Assembly: GCA_944326325.1 (NCBI GenBank) | Contig: CALVDQ010000002.1 | Location: 101,286-165,285, forward strand | DNA from: an uncultured Bacteroidales bacterium | GTDB taxonomy: Bacteria; Bacteroidota; Bacteroidia; Bacteroidales; UBA932 | DNA: 64,000 bases | Direction of reading: 5' to 3' | Part shown: positions 35,345 to 44,226 of the stretch, piece after piece | Layout of the letters: each line of letters starts with the position of its first letter | How positions within the stretch are numbered: position 1 is the first letter of the stretch | The notes under the pieces: model-generated | What the model was told of the DNA's origin: nothing | The model's database searches: none | The model's input: only the letters and a program-made list of their open reading frames with translations | Position numbers and translations under genes: made by a program

Positions 35345-36157
35345 ATGAGTAATATACATCCATTAGCGACTGTGCATCCGAACGCAAAGATCGGAGAGAA
35401 TGTGGAAATAGGGCCTTACGCCTTCATCGATGAATTCGTGGAGATCGGGGACGGGTGCAAGATCCTGCCTCACGCTACTGTTTTCAATTATGTCAAGATG
35501 GGGAAGAACTGCTGTATCTTCCCGGGGGCGGTGGTAGGAGCCATACCTCAGGACCTCAAGTTCGGGGGCGAGATCACTTATGTCGAGCTCGGGGACAATG
35601 TGACAGTGCGTGAATGCGCTACGATAAACAGAGGAACCAAGGCCAGCGGCAAAGGTGTGACGAAGGTCGGCAGCAACACCCTGCTCATGTCCTACACCCA
35701 TGTCGCCCATGACTGCAATGTCGGTTCGCACTGCATCCTCGTGAGCTATACCGGCATAGCCGGGGAGACCACTGTAGAGGACTGGGCCATTCTCGGTGGC
35801 GGTACCCTCTCTCACCAGTTCTCAAAGATCGGCCAGCACGCAATGGTCGGCGGCGGTTCCAAGATCAACAAGGACGTGCCTCCGTTCATCCTCTGCGGAA
35901 GGGACCCTCTTTCCTATGCCGGGATAAATATCGTGGGACTTCGCAGAAGAGGATTCTCCTCTGACCAGATACGTTCCATCAAGGATATGTACGACCTTAT
36001 CTACAACGCCGGCATGAATGTAAGTGACGCGTGCGCCAAGATAGAGGCCGGTTTCCCGCAGACTCCGGAAAGGGATGCCATCCTGAACTTCATTAAGAAT
36101 TCCAAGCGGGGTATCGTACGCGGAATGTCATCGAACACCAAAGGAGAAGTGGAATAG
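35345..36157 (+). CDS. lpxA: UDP-N-acetylglucosamine acyltransferase
   Basis: A 270-residue hexapeptide acyltransferase starting MSNIHPLATVHPNAKIGENVEIGPYAF. Its central part has VRECATINRGTK and the catalytic His in SYTHVAHDCNVGSHC. The C-terminal helical domain has GLRRRGFSSDQIRSIKDMY. It carries out the first step of lipid A synthesis. Its stop overlaps the GTG start of the next gene by one nt. Confidence 0.95.
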   Translation: MSNIHPLATVHPNAKIGENVEIGPYAFIDEFVEIGDGCKILPHATVFNYVKMGKNCCIFPGAVVGAIPQDLKFGGEITYVELGDNVTVRECATINRGTKASGKGVTKVGSNTLLMSYTHVAHDCNVGSHCILVSYTGIAGETTVEDWAILGGGTLSHQFSKIGQHAMVGGGSKINKDVPPFILCGRDPLSYAGINIVGLRRRGFSSDQIRSIKDMYDLIYNAGMNVSDACAKIEAGFPQTPERDAILNFIKNSKRGIVRGMSSNTKGEVE

Positions 36158-36840
36158 TGCCGGTGCTTCTGAATACGGCATATTTTCCGCCGGTATCCTA
36201 CTTCGCCCTTATGGCAAGAGATATGAAAGGTGTGTCGGATTTCGGATCCGGCACACCTTCTTTGCCCTTGTACAGTGTATATATAGAAGCTTGCGAGAAT
36301 TACCAGAAACAGTCCTACAGGAACCGCTGCAGTTTTTATTCGGCTTCGGGAAAGGCTTCGCTTTCATTCCCTGTCGTGCATACAGGAGGTACGCACAACG
36401 GTATACCGGTGAAGGATGTGATGATAGACTATTCCGTGGATTGGGTGACGAGGCACAAGCGGGCCATAACTTCAGCCTACAGGATGTCCGCCTATTTTGA
36501 GTATTATTCCGACGGACTTTTCTCTATACTCGATTCCCGTCCGGATACGCTTTTCCGGCTGAACTGGTTGATCACCGGATTCTTCATCTCGAAATTCGGC
36601 CTTCCGGTCAGGATGGAGGAGACCGGCTGTTTCACTCCGGCCGGCTCCGGTGTATACGGTGACGATTTCAGGGAGAAGATACATCCCAAACGTCCCGACA
36701 CTGTTCTGCATGACCTTGCACTTGAAAAGCCGTATTACCAGGTCTTTTCCGGTAAATACGGCTTTATCTCCAACCTTTCCGCCATGGATCTCCTGTTCAA
36801 CGAGGGACCGGAGTCGATTCTTTATATTCATGGAGGGTAA
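36157..36840 (+). CDS. WbqC-like family protein
   Basis: A 227-residue protein starting (GTG) MPVLLNTAYFPPVSYFALMA. It has YQKQSYRNRCSFYSASG, a segment typical of the WbqC-like family, found near polysaccharide synthesis genes, and further family-like DVMIDYSVDWVTRHKRAI. The biochemical role is unsettled. It is translationally coupled to lpxA, so a link to the outer membrane surface is plausible. Confidence 0.85.
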   Translation: MPVLLNTAYFPPVSYFALMARDMKGVSDFGSGTPSLPLYSVYIEACENYQKQSYRNRCSFYSASGKASLSFPVVHTGGTHNGIPVKDVMIDYSVDWVTRHKRAITSAYRMSAYFEYYSDGLFSILDSRPDTLFRLNWLITGFFISKFGLPVRMEETGCFTPAGSGVYGDDFREKIHPKRPDTVLHDLALEKPYYQVFSGKYGFISNLSAMDLLFNEGPESILYIHGG

Positions 36841-36876
36841 CCTCTGAGAGTGCCCGGGGATACACCTCTCGCGGAA

Positions 36877-38553
36877 TCAGAAACGGAATCCGAATGTCAG
36901 GAGCACGTTCCACAGCATCCTCTTGTTCAGGATTTCAGGAGTGTATGCCAGGACGCTGCCGTCATCGGCGAAGATGTAGTCATCGTACGGCAGTATGTAT
37001 TCGTTTCCGTATCTGGTGAAACTGCAGGCTGCATCGATGAAGAACGAACCCGGGGAACTGTATCCGATACCGAACGAGCCTTTGTGCCTCAGGGTATTCT
37101 TCTGGATATTGTAGATATAGTCGATGGCCCCGTTCTCGTCCATGGCTTTCTCCGCCGGAGTCGTAAGACCGTAGCCGGCCCTTATCGCGAAAGCCGGTAC
37201 CGGCTTGATCTCTATGCCTGCCCTGATGTTGTGCGATACACCCATGTAGTCCCGTATGTCGGAATTCTGCGTGTCGAACTCTCCTGAATCCAGGTCAAGG
37301 GTCTTGAATTTCATGGTACCGTAGTCGCACATTTCATAGTCTGCGCTGATGAGCCCGAAAGTCCCGAAAGTCCATGCAACCCCGAAGTTGGCCCTGAACG
37401 GTGATATCAGCCTGTAACTGTATTCTCCTGTAGGAGACTCCGCGCTCATGTTGAACGTAGAGTTCAGATAGGTGGTGGCTCCGCTTTCGCTCCAGTTCTC
37501 GGTTATCGTAGTGCTGGTAGGCGTCTGCACTGCGGCCCCGATGCGGAGTCCGGCGCCGGGTGTGACGATGATCCCGAATTTTCCGTAGACCCCCGTACCC
37601 CTTGCAGAGTATCTGTAGTCGTACCTCATGTTGCTGAAGTAGGTCGTGATATCCTGGGTTGATCCGTCTTCTCCTGTCATGGTGAAGACATTCTCGAAGT
37701 CATAAGGGTCGATCGCTGCTTCGGTAAAGCGTGTCGCCGAGTCGTAGCTGATGGAGGTGATGCCGAGATTGGCCCCGAAATACACGAAGTCGGATATGTT
37801 GAACCCTATGTTGAAGACGTAATCGTATTTATAGCCGTTTGTCTGCCTCTGGTATGTCTGGTCAAGCGGCCCTCCCAGGTGTATGTCGGTCTTCCCGTCA
37901 GTATCTACGGCAACCTCCGCCGCCCCGATGTATTCCGTAGGTGCGTTGGTAAGATTGCTTATCATCCCGGACTGGGCTGCGACGATAGTCTGCCACGGTG
38001 CACTGTAGGAGTCGTAGGCGCTGTTCATCAGAAGCTGGTCGAAATCATATCCTCCGGCCCAGTATGCCGCCGATCCCGTAAAGGTGGTCGTCTGGTTCTC
38101 CCCGGAGGTCATAAGGTTCTCCTGATACCGGTCGGAGGTGTTGGCTATAAAGCCGATATTGATGTTCTTGAGCCCTCTCTTCCTGTGCATGTCGAAGTTC
38201 ATCGTCACCCCGAAGTTCGGTACGCTGAACCTTGTCTCGGACCTGGTGAGCCTGTTCCCGAAACCGACAGGCGAACTGTCTCCCGGAAGGATTGTCCCGC
38301 CGGCTATGTTGGAGGATATGTTCAGCCCGGGCGTGATTGTGACCTGGGAGTAGTTTGCCACGGCGGAGCCGGCAGGGTTGATAGTGACAGCGCCCAGATC
38401 GCCACCAAGCGCGGTGAACGCGTTTCCCATCGCCAGAGTCCTGGCTGTCCCCTCATAATTGCTTTCGCTGAATCTCAGGGCATCCTGTATGGTCTGGGCC
38501 TCCGCTGCCGCTGCTGCGGCTGTCAGCAAAAGTACAAATGCTGTCTTTTTCAT
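36877..38553 (-). CDS. OmpP1/FadL-family outer membrane protein
   Basis: A 558-residue barrel protein with signal peptide (MKKTAFVLLLTAAAAAAEAQ). Its start, ALRFSESNYEGTARTLAMGNAFTALGGDLGAVTINPAGSAV, is the NPA-containing FadL pattern. It ends in aromatic LLTFGFRF. FadL homologues let hydrophobic compounds cross the outer membrane; in Bacteroidetes the cargo is seldom known. It is 36 nt downstream of the repeat lipoprotein gene on the same strand. Confidence 0.88.
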   Translation of the reverse strand: MKKTAFVLLLTAAAAAAEAQTIQDALRFSESNYEGTARTLAMGNAFTALGGDLGAVTINPAGSAVANYSQVTITPGLNISSNIAGGTILPGDSSPVGFGNRLTRSETRFSVPNFGVTMNFDMHRKRGLKNINIGFIANTSDRYQENLMTSGENQTTTFTGSAAYWAGGYDFDQLLMNSAYDSYSAPWQTIVAAQSGMISNLTNAPTEYIGAAEVAVDTDGKTDIHLGGPLDQTYQRQTNGYKYDYVFNIGFNISDFVYFGANLGITSISYDSATRFTEAAIDPYDFENVFTMTGEDGSTQDITTYFSNMRYDYRYSARGTGVYGKFGIIVTPGAGLRIGAAVQTPTSTTITENWSESGATTYLNSTFNMSAESPTGEYSYRLISPFRANFGVAWTFGTFGLISADYEMCDYGTMKFKTLDLDSGEFDTQNSDIRDYMGVSHNIRAGIEIKPVPAFAIRAGYGLTTPAEKAMDENGAIDYIYNIQKNTLRHKGSFGIGYSSPGSFFIDAACSFTRYGNEYILPYDDYIFADDGSVLAYTPEILNKRMLWNVLLTFGFRF

Positions 38554-38589
38554 ATCTGTTGCATTAATGTTTGTTGACCTTGTCCGGAA

Positions 38590-39897
38590 CTATCTCCTGC
38601 GGGATACCGAGCCGCCTGATCCTCCGCTGCGGGATACCGACCCTCCCGAATAACCGGAAGAAGATCTGAAACTCGGGGTGGATGCGCTCCTGTTGTAGGA
38701 GGAGCTGCGGCTGTTGTTGTAGGAGCTGCTACGGTTGTATGGTGTGCTGCGGTTATATGATCCGGAGCCGCTGTTGTAGTAGGAACTGTTCCTGCTGTAT
38801 GAACCTGAAGGACTGTATCCCTGGGATGTACTGCCGGAATATCTGCCGTAGCCTGTGCTGCCGCCTGCCGATGAAGGCCTGCGGTAGTTGGCTGCGGATG
38901 CCCTTCCGGTGCTGCGCGTCACGCTGCCGGTGAAGCCTGTCCTCGAGGATGCCGTGCCGGAGTAACGCGATACGGATGTCCCTGCGGTGCCGCGGGATAC
39001 CGTGCCGTAGGATCTTGTGGCGGACCCGGACGAGCGTGTCACCGTCCCTGTAGAGCGGGATACGGAGCTGCCGGATCCGGACATGGTGCCGGATGACCGG
39101 GAAACCGATCCGGCCGACCTTGATACGGAAGACTGTACGCTCCTGCTCACTGTATTCCTGTTCACGGCCGTCAGTCCGGAAGTGCTGCTGCGGGATACCC
39201 TCGATGTGCTGCCTCGCGATATTGCCGATCCGGTCCTTCCGGATGCAGACCTGCTTACGGAGCTCCTTGAGACAGATGAAGTCCTCGGTCCGTATGAGGC
39301 AGTGGAATTCCTCGAGCCGTAATATACTCCGCGGCCGGGGGCATAGTAGTCATGCCAGTGGTGAGGGTGATGCCAGTAGCAGTGGTCCCAGTAATGGTAG
39401 CCCCCGTATGGCCTGTAGTACCATGGGTCCCAGTACCACGGGTCCCACCGCCATGGATCCCAGTACCACGGATCGTAATACCAGCCCAGACCGATGCGGC
39501 CGTAGAACCACGGGTCCCACCAGGTGTTCCAGTAGAAAGTCCATGACGTGGCAGGCCACCAGTAGCTTGAATACCATGTCTGTTCAAACGGATCGTCCGT
39601 GACGGTGATGGAGCTTATGGTGGAATTGTTGAAGTTTATTACAGCCGACTTGTTGTCCGGTATTACTACGGTGTCGGCCTTTTCGTCACCGAACAGGTAT
39701 ATCTCGGAACTTTTCGTGCGGTTGACCAGGCTGCTTGTCTGCCTGTCGTCTGATTCTACCTTTACTGGTGTCTCTTTCTGCTGGTGAGCATAGTAGATGC
39801 CATCGTTGAATCTTTGTCCCGATGACAGCGATGCCGTACTTCCGCATGCTGTGGCGGCAAGTATGACAGGAACCGATAAGTAAAGACTCAGTTTCAT
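38590..39897 (-). CDS. Trp/Tyr-rich and Ser/Arg-repeat lipoprotein, unknown function
   Basis: A 435-residue protein with lipobox VILAATACGSTA (Cys18). Residues about 105-185 are packed with Trp, Tyr, Pro, Asp and His, including four DPWYWDPW-like units. From about 200 to the end it is a low-complexity tail of Ser, Arg, Gly, Thr and Tyr with recurring SVSRSSG, RSTG and YNRSS units, ending SGGSVSRRR. No known enzyme domain is present. It may be a surface adhesin, a cell-wall-binding or glycan-binding protein. The start has an AAGGAG site. It lies upstream of the FadL-like gene. Confidence 0.75.
   Translation of the reverse strand: MKLSLYLSVPVILAATACGSTASLSSGQRFNDGIYYAHQQKETPVKVESDDRQTSSLVNRTKSSEIYLFGDEKADTVVIPDNKSAVINFNNSTISSITVTDDPFEQTWYSSYWWPATSWTFYWNTWWDPWFYGRIGLGWYYDPWYWDPWRWDPWYWDPWYYRPYGGYHYWDHCYWHHPHHWHDYYAPGRGVYYGSRNSTASYGPRTSSVSRSSVSRSASGRTGSAISRGSTSRVSRSSTSGLTAVNRNTVSRSVQSSVSRSAGSVSRSSGTMSGSGSSVSRSTGTVTRSSGSATRSYGTVSRGTAGTSVSRYSGTASSRTGFTGSVTRSTGRASAANYRRPSSAGGSTGYGRYSGSTSQGYSPSGSYSRNSSYYNSGSGSYNRSTPYNRSSSYNNSRSSSYNRSASTPSFRSSSGYSGGSVSRSGGSGGSVSRRR
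39405..39500 (-). repeat. Trp/Tyr/Asp-Pro repeats within the lipoprotein gene
   Basis: A short tandem repeat of about 12-15 nt coding for DPWYW or DPWRW units, four to five copies, each with small changes. It may expand or contract between strains. Confidence 0.7.
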
Positions 39898-40127
39898 AGT
39901 GGAATCTCCTTATATTGTGACATTAGGAAACTGTTGATGATTTCCCCCTCGGAAATCTCTCGTAGGATTTATGTCGCGAAAAATTCAAACAGTCTCCCAA
40001 AATGCCGTTGTTAATAAAAAAATTAGTACCTTCGCGGTCTTGACGGAATAATCCTGACTGTCCTCTGCAAGAGTGACGCCAAACCGTCCTGTACAGGAAA
40101 TCAAATATAATAAATAAAAGAGAAAAA

Positions 40128-41606
40128 ATGGCAAAAGAGGTTACGAAAAGGTCAGAAAACTACTCACAGTGGTACAATGACTTGGTGGTAAAGGCGGATC
40201 TGGCCGAGGCATCGGCTGTAAGGGGCTGCATGGTGATAAAGCCGTACGGCTACGCCATCTGGGAGAAAATGCACGAGGTGCTCGACAGAAAATTCAAGGA
40301 AACAGGCCATCAGAACGCATATTTCCCTCTTTTCATCCCGAAATCATTCCTGAGCAGGGAGGCGGAGCACGTGGAAGGTTTCGCCAAAGAGTGCGCGGTC
40401 GTTACGCATCACAGGCTCATGACCAATCCGGACGGCCCTGGAGTGGTGGTGGACCCTTCCGCAAAACTTGAGGAAGAACTTGTGGTGAGGCCTACATCCG
40501 AGACGATAATCTGGAATACATACAAGAACTGGATTACTTCATGGAGGGATCTTCCTATCCTGTGCAACCAGTGGGCAAATGTCGTGAGGTGGGAGATGCG
40601 TACGCGTCTTTTCCTCAGGACGGCGGAATTCCTCTGGCAGGAAGGCCATACGGCCCATGCGACCAGACAGGAGGCCGAAGAAGAGGCCATGAGGATGATA
40701 AACGTCTATGCCGATTTCGCCAGGAATACCATGGCCTTGCCTGTAGTGGTCGGGCACAAGAGTCCCAACGAGAGGTTCGCAGGGGCACTTGACACTCTCT
40801 GCATCGAGGCCCTCATGCAGGACGGGAAAGCCCTCCAGGCCGGGACATCGCATTTCCTCGGGCAGAATTTCGCCAAGGCTTTCGATGTTCAGTATACCAG
40901 CAAGGAAGGCAGGCAGGAGTATGTGTGGGCGACTTCATGGGGCGTGTCCACACGTCTTATGGGAGCCCTGATCATGGCTCATGGAGATGACAACGGTCTC
41001 GTGCTGCCTCCGAAGCTCGCCCCTATACAGGTGGTAATGGTTCCGATCTACAAGAGCGACGAGGAAAGGTCGGCTATCCTGGACAGGATGGATGCCCTGA
41101 AAAAGGAACTCGAAGAACACGGGCATACTGTGAAAATCGATGACAGGGACACCCTCAGGCCGGGATTCAAGTTTGCGGAGTGGGAGCTGAAAGGGGTTCC
41201 GGTCCGGGTCGCCATAGGACCTCGAGACCTTCAGAACGGCACAGTGGAGCTGGCCCGGAGGGATACTATGGAGAAATCCCAGGTGTCCCAGGAAGGACTC
41301 GGCAGGCACATCGGTGACCTTCTTGTGGAAATTCAGGATAATATCTATGCCAAGGCCCTTAAATTCAGGGATGAAAGCATCGTGAAGGTGGATACGTGGG
41401 ATGAATTCAAGACAAGGATAGAGGACGGAGGGTTCCTGCTGTGCCACTGGGACGGTACTTCCGAGACAGAGGAGAAGATAAAGGAGGAGACAAAGGCCAC
41501 TATCCGGTGCATACCTGTGGATTCCGCCGTATGCGAGGAGGAAGGAAAGTGCATCTATTCCGGACGCCCGTCCGGCAGGAGAGTCCTGTTCGCCCGTTCA
41601 TATTAG
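40128..41606 (+). CDS. proS: Prolyl-tRNA synthetase
   Basis: A 492-residue class II synthetase of the shorter, editing-domain-free type. It has [43 protein letters not shown] and [25 protein letters not shown]. The C-terminal part contains [14 protein letters not shown], a zinc-binding-like pair. Its sequence resembles archaeal/eukaryotic-type ProS. A TACCTTCG close to the -7 consensus lies about 90 nt upstream. Confidence 0.96.
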   Translation: MAKEVTKRSENYSQWYNDLVVKADLAEASAVRGCMVIKPYGYAIWEKMHEVLDRKFKETGHQNAYFPLFIPKSFLSREAEHVEGFAKECAVVTHHRLMTNPDGPGVVVDPSAKLEEELVVRPTSETIIWNTYKNWITSWRDLPILCNQWANVVRWEMRTRLFLRTAEFLWQEGHTAHATRQEAEEEAMRMINVYADFARNTMALPVVVGHKSPNERFAGALDTLCIEALMQDGKALQAGTSHFLGQNFAKAFDVQYTSKEGRQEYVWATSWGVSTRLMGALIMAHGDDNGLVLPPKLAPIQVVMVPIYKSDEERSAILDRMDALKKELEEHGHTVKIDDRDTLRPGFKFAEWELKGVPVRVAIGPRDLQNGTVELARRDTMEKSQVSQEGLGRHIGDLLVEIQDNIYAKALKFRDESIVKVDTWDEFKTRIEDGGFLLCHWDGTSETEEKIKEETKATIRCIPVDSAVCEEEGKCIYSGRPSGRRVLFARSY

Positions 41607-41636
41607 CAGCGCCAGTACCGGTAACAAGCATCCGTC

Positions 41637-42728
41637 ATGAGAAAACTGCTGCTTTCAATCATGGTATCCCTGCCTGTCATGGTATCTGCACAGGATAAAG
41701 GAGGGACGGATCCTCTGAAGATCCTCGATGAAGCTGCCGAGGCGGTGGCCTCGGCTCCGAGAGTCGACGAGGAGACTGTCCCGGCCCCGAAATACTGGAG
41801 CAAGTCTCTCATGACGAAACTGGATTTCGGCCAGACCTCCCTTACCAACTGGGCGGCGGGCGGCTACAATACCATTACCCTGAAGTCCTTCATCGATGGG
41901 AACATGAACTACAAGAAAGACGAGATGTTCTGGAACAACCGTCTCCAGCTTGATTACGGGTTTTTGTATTCTGCGGACAAGCCGGTGATGCAGAAGAGCG
42001 ATGACAGGATCTATCTGGAAAGCAAATGGGGATACCAGGCAAAGAACAGTCTGTACTATTCCGCGGAGTTCAGTTTCAAGTCGCAGTTTTCCAATACCAG
42101 GGAATTCCCGACCCCGTCTGCTAAGGCGGACGGCTCTGCGCTTGGAGACGGGGAGGAATATTCGACCGAGGACTGGATGGCGGCAAGCAAACTCAAGTCC
42201 GGATTCATTTCTCCGGCTTATACGAATCTTGCCCTCGGTCTTGATTACAAGCCGTTGAAGTGGCTCACCGTAAATCTGGCCCCTCTGACCGGAGGACTTG
42301 TCATAGTGGACAATCCGGAGCTCCGCAAGTCGTATTCCATGCCGGTCCGCTCCAGCTATGACGAGGCTGCCCTGACTGACGAGGACAAGAATGCAGGCCA
42401 TTGCTATAAAAGTGTCCGGTTCGAGTTCGGTGCCCAGCTCAAGGTGGACCTGAAGGTCAACATCAACGACAATTTCAGCTATACTTCCCAGGTGGTCCTG
42501 TTTTCCGACTATCTGGACAAGCCTCTGAATCTCAGGGTCAACTGGGACAACAGAATCGACTGGAAACTCACCAAGTTCTTTTCCCTTACCTTTGCCACCA
42601 ATCTCATATATGATGACAAGGTGCTGATAAAGAACGACAAGGATCTGGACAGATATCCTGACGGCAAACAGAGGGTGCAGTTCAAGGAGTCGCTTTCTTT
42701 CGGGTTCGTATATACATTTTCAAGATAG
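41637..42728 (+). CDS. DUF3078-like secreted protein
   Basis: A 363-residue protein with signal peptide (MRKLLLSIMVSLPVMVSAQ). Beta-rich throughout: DFGQTSLTNWAAGGYNTITLKSF, WNNRLQLDYGF, LESKWGYQAKNSLYYSAEFSF, and a final SFGFVYTF ending in the aromatic pattern of an outer membrane barrel. The N-terminal LTNWAAGG motif is typical of DUF3078 proteins, widespread in Bacteroidetes and of unknown role. It sits between proS and tilS. Confidence 0.78.
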   Translation: MRKLLLSIMVSLPVMVSAQDKGGTDPLKILDEAAEAVASAPRVDEETVPAPKYWSKSLMTKLDFGQTSLTNWAAGGYNTITLKSFIDGNMNYKKDEMFWNNRLQLDYGFLYSADKPVMQKSDDRIYLESKWGYQAKNSLYYSAEFSFKSQFSNTREFPTPSAKADGSALGDGEEYSTEDWMAASKLKSGFISPAYTNLALGLDYKPLKWLTVNLAPLTGGLVIVDNPELRKSYSMPVRSSYDEAALTDEDKNAGHCYKSVRFEFGAQLKVDLKVNINDNFSYTSQVVLFSDYLDKPLNLRVNWDNRIDWKLTKFFSLTFATNLIYDDKVLIKNDKDLDRYPDGKQRVQFKESLSFGFVYTFSR

Positions 42729-42760
42729 GACGCCTTTCGTTTGCCGGCGGTATTCATCAG

Positions 42761-44191
42761 ATGTATCATGAGTTTTCCGAAATAATTGCCCGGTTCGGGC
42801 TTTGGGACGGCACCGGGACGGTACTTCTCGCTGTCAGCGGAGGTATCGACTCCATGTGTATGGCGGACCTGTTCCGCCGTACGGGACTGCGTTTCGCCGT
42901 GGCGCATTGCAATTTCCATCTCAGGGGAGATGACAGCGACGCTGACGAGGCTCTCGTGCGCGAGTGGGCGGAAGCTTCAGGGGTAATGTTCCATAAGATT
43001 GATTTCGATACCGAAGGTTTTGCGGAAGGACATGGCGCCAGCATTGAAATGGCGGCACGTGAGCTGCGTTACCGCTGGTTTGTGGACCTGTGCCGTTCCT
43101 GCGGTTACAAGGCTCTCTGTGTGGCCCACAATGCAAATGACAATGCCGAGACGCTTTTCCTGAACATAGTCAGGGGGACCGGACTGAGGGGAATCTCCGG
43201 GATGGCTCCCGATTCCGCTGCCCCTTATTCGGATGACGGAGGCACGCCGGTGAGGCTTCTCCGCCCCTTGCTCGGGTTCTCCAGGAAGCGGATAGAGGGA
43301 TATGTCCGGACGCATTCGCTGGCATATCGGGAAGACCGTACCAATGCCATGACAGACTACAGGAGAAACAGGATACGGCATCTCGTATTCCCGGTCTTCG
43401 AACAGATGAACCCTTCCTTTATCAGGACGGTCTCGGAAGAAATGTCCTATTTTGCCCAGGCTGAAGCCGTGGCTGATTCGTATTTCCGTTCGGTGGAAGG
43501 TACGCTTTCGTCAAGAAAAGGGACGGATGTGGTGCTGTCTCTGGAAAGGCTCATGGCTCTGGAACATTGGGAGTATGTCCTTTACCGTTTCCTCGAATCG
43601 TACGGATTCAACAGGGCGGCGGTGGCTTCCTTGTCGGCCTTGCTGAAAAGTGACAGGACTGTTCCAGGCAAGTATTTCCATTCTTCCGGATATACGCTCC
43701 TGACTTCGGGAAGGCGGCTGATCGTACGCCCTGTATCCCGTTTTGGCCCTGACGCGCGCAGGAATCCTGTCCGGCAGCCTGAGGCCTCTGATGACAGTTT
43801 CACGGTGGTGAGAGGTGAGGGAACGTGGTCCTGCAACGGATCCGGCTTTTCCGTGGAAGTGGTGCGCAGGTCTGAATTGACCTCGCTGAAACAGCCTTCC
43901 GGGACCCTGATCTTCGATGCCGGCCGCCTGGCCTTCCCTTTCGTCTGCAGGACATGGAAGGACGGAGACTGGTTCATTCCGCTCGGAATGAAGGGGAAAA
44001 AGAAGGTCAGCGATTTCTTCACTGACCTTGGATATGATATTTTCAGAAAGCGTGAGGCTGTGATAGTCGTGGATACCTCATCCCCATCTGCTGACGGAAG
44101 GAAAATCGCTGCCGTACTAGGAGAGCGTATCGATGATTCCTACAAGGTGACCTCTTCCACTGACAGGGTCCTGGTCATGAAGGTCAGATGA
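42761..44191 (+). CDS. tilS: tRNA(Ile)-lysidine synthetase
   Basis: A 476-residue enzyme. The ATP pyrophosphatase loop is SGGIDS at residues 26-31, followed by HCNFHLRGDDSDAD, HNANDNAETLFLN, and the substrate-binding domain (EDRTNAMTDYRRNRIRHLVFP). The C-terminal domain has GDWFIPLGMKGKKKVSDFFTD. It modifies C34 of a tRNA(Ile) anticodon to lysidine so that it reads AUA. Length matches long TilS forms. Confidence 0.95.
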   Translation: MYHEFSEIIARFGLWDGTGTVLLAVSGGIDSMCMADLFRRTGLRFAVAHCNFHLRGDDSDADEALVREWAEASGVMFHKIDFDTEGFAEGHGASIEMAARELRYRWFVDLCRSCGYKALCVAHNANDNAETLFLNIVRGTGLRGISGMAPDSAAPYSDDGGTPVRLLRPLLGFSRKRIEGYVRTHSLAYREDRTNAMTDYRRNRIRHLVFPVFEQMNPSFIRTVSEEMSYFAQAEAVADSYFRSVEGTLSSRKGTDVVLSLERLMALEHWEYVLYRFLESYGFNRAAVASLSALLKSDRTVPGKYFHSSGYTLLTSGRRLIVRPVSRFGPDARRNPVRQPEASDDSFTVVRGEGTWSCNGSGFSVEVVRRSELTSLKQPSGTLIFDAGRLAFPFVCRTWKDGDWFIPLGMKGKKKVSDFFTDLGYDIFRKREAVIVVDTSSPSADGRKIAAVLGERIDDSYKVTSSTDRVLVMKVR

Positions 44192-44226
44192 CCTCCCCGG
44201 GATCCGGCAGCCCGCAATGCACCTGA

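Noticed and set aside
39405..39500. Trp/Tyr repeat as a DNA element such as a recombination site
   Set aside because: The repeat keeps the reading frame and codes for DPWYW units, so it is best explained as protein repeat.
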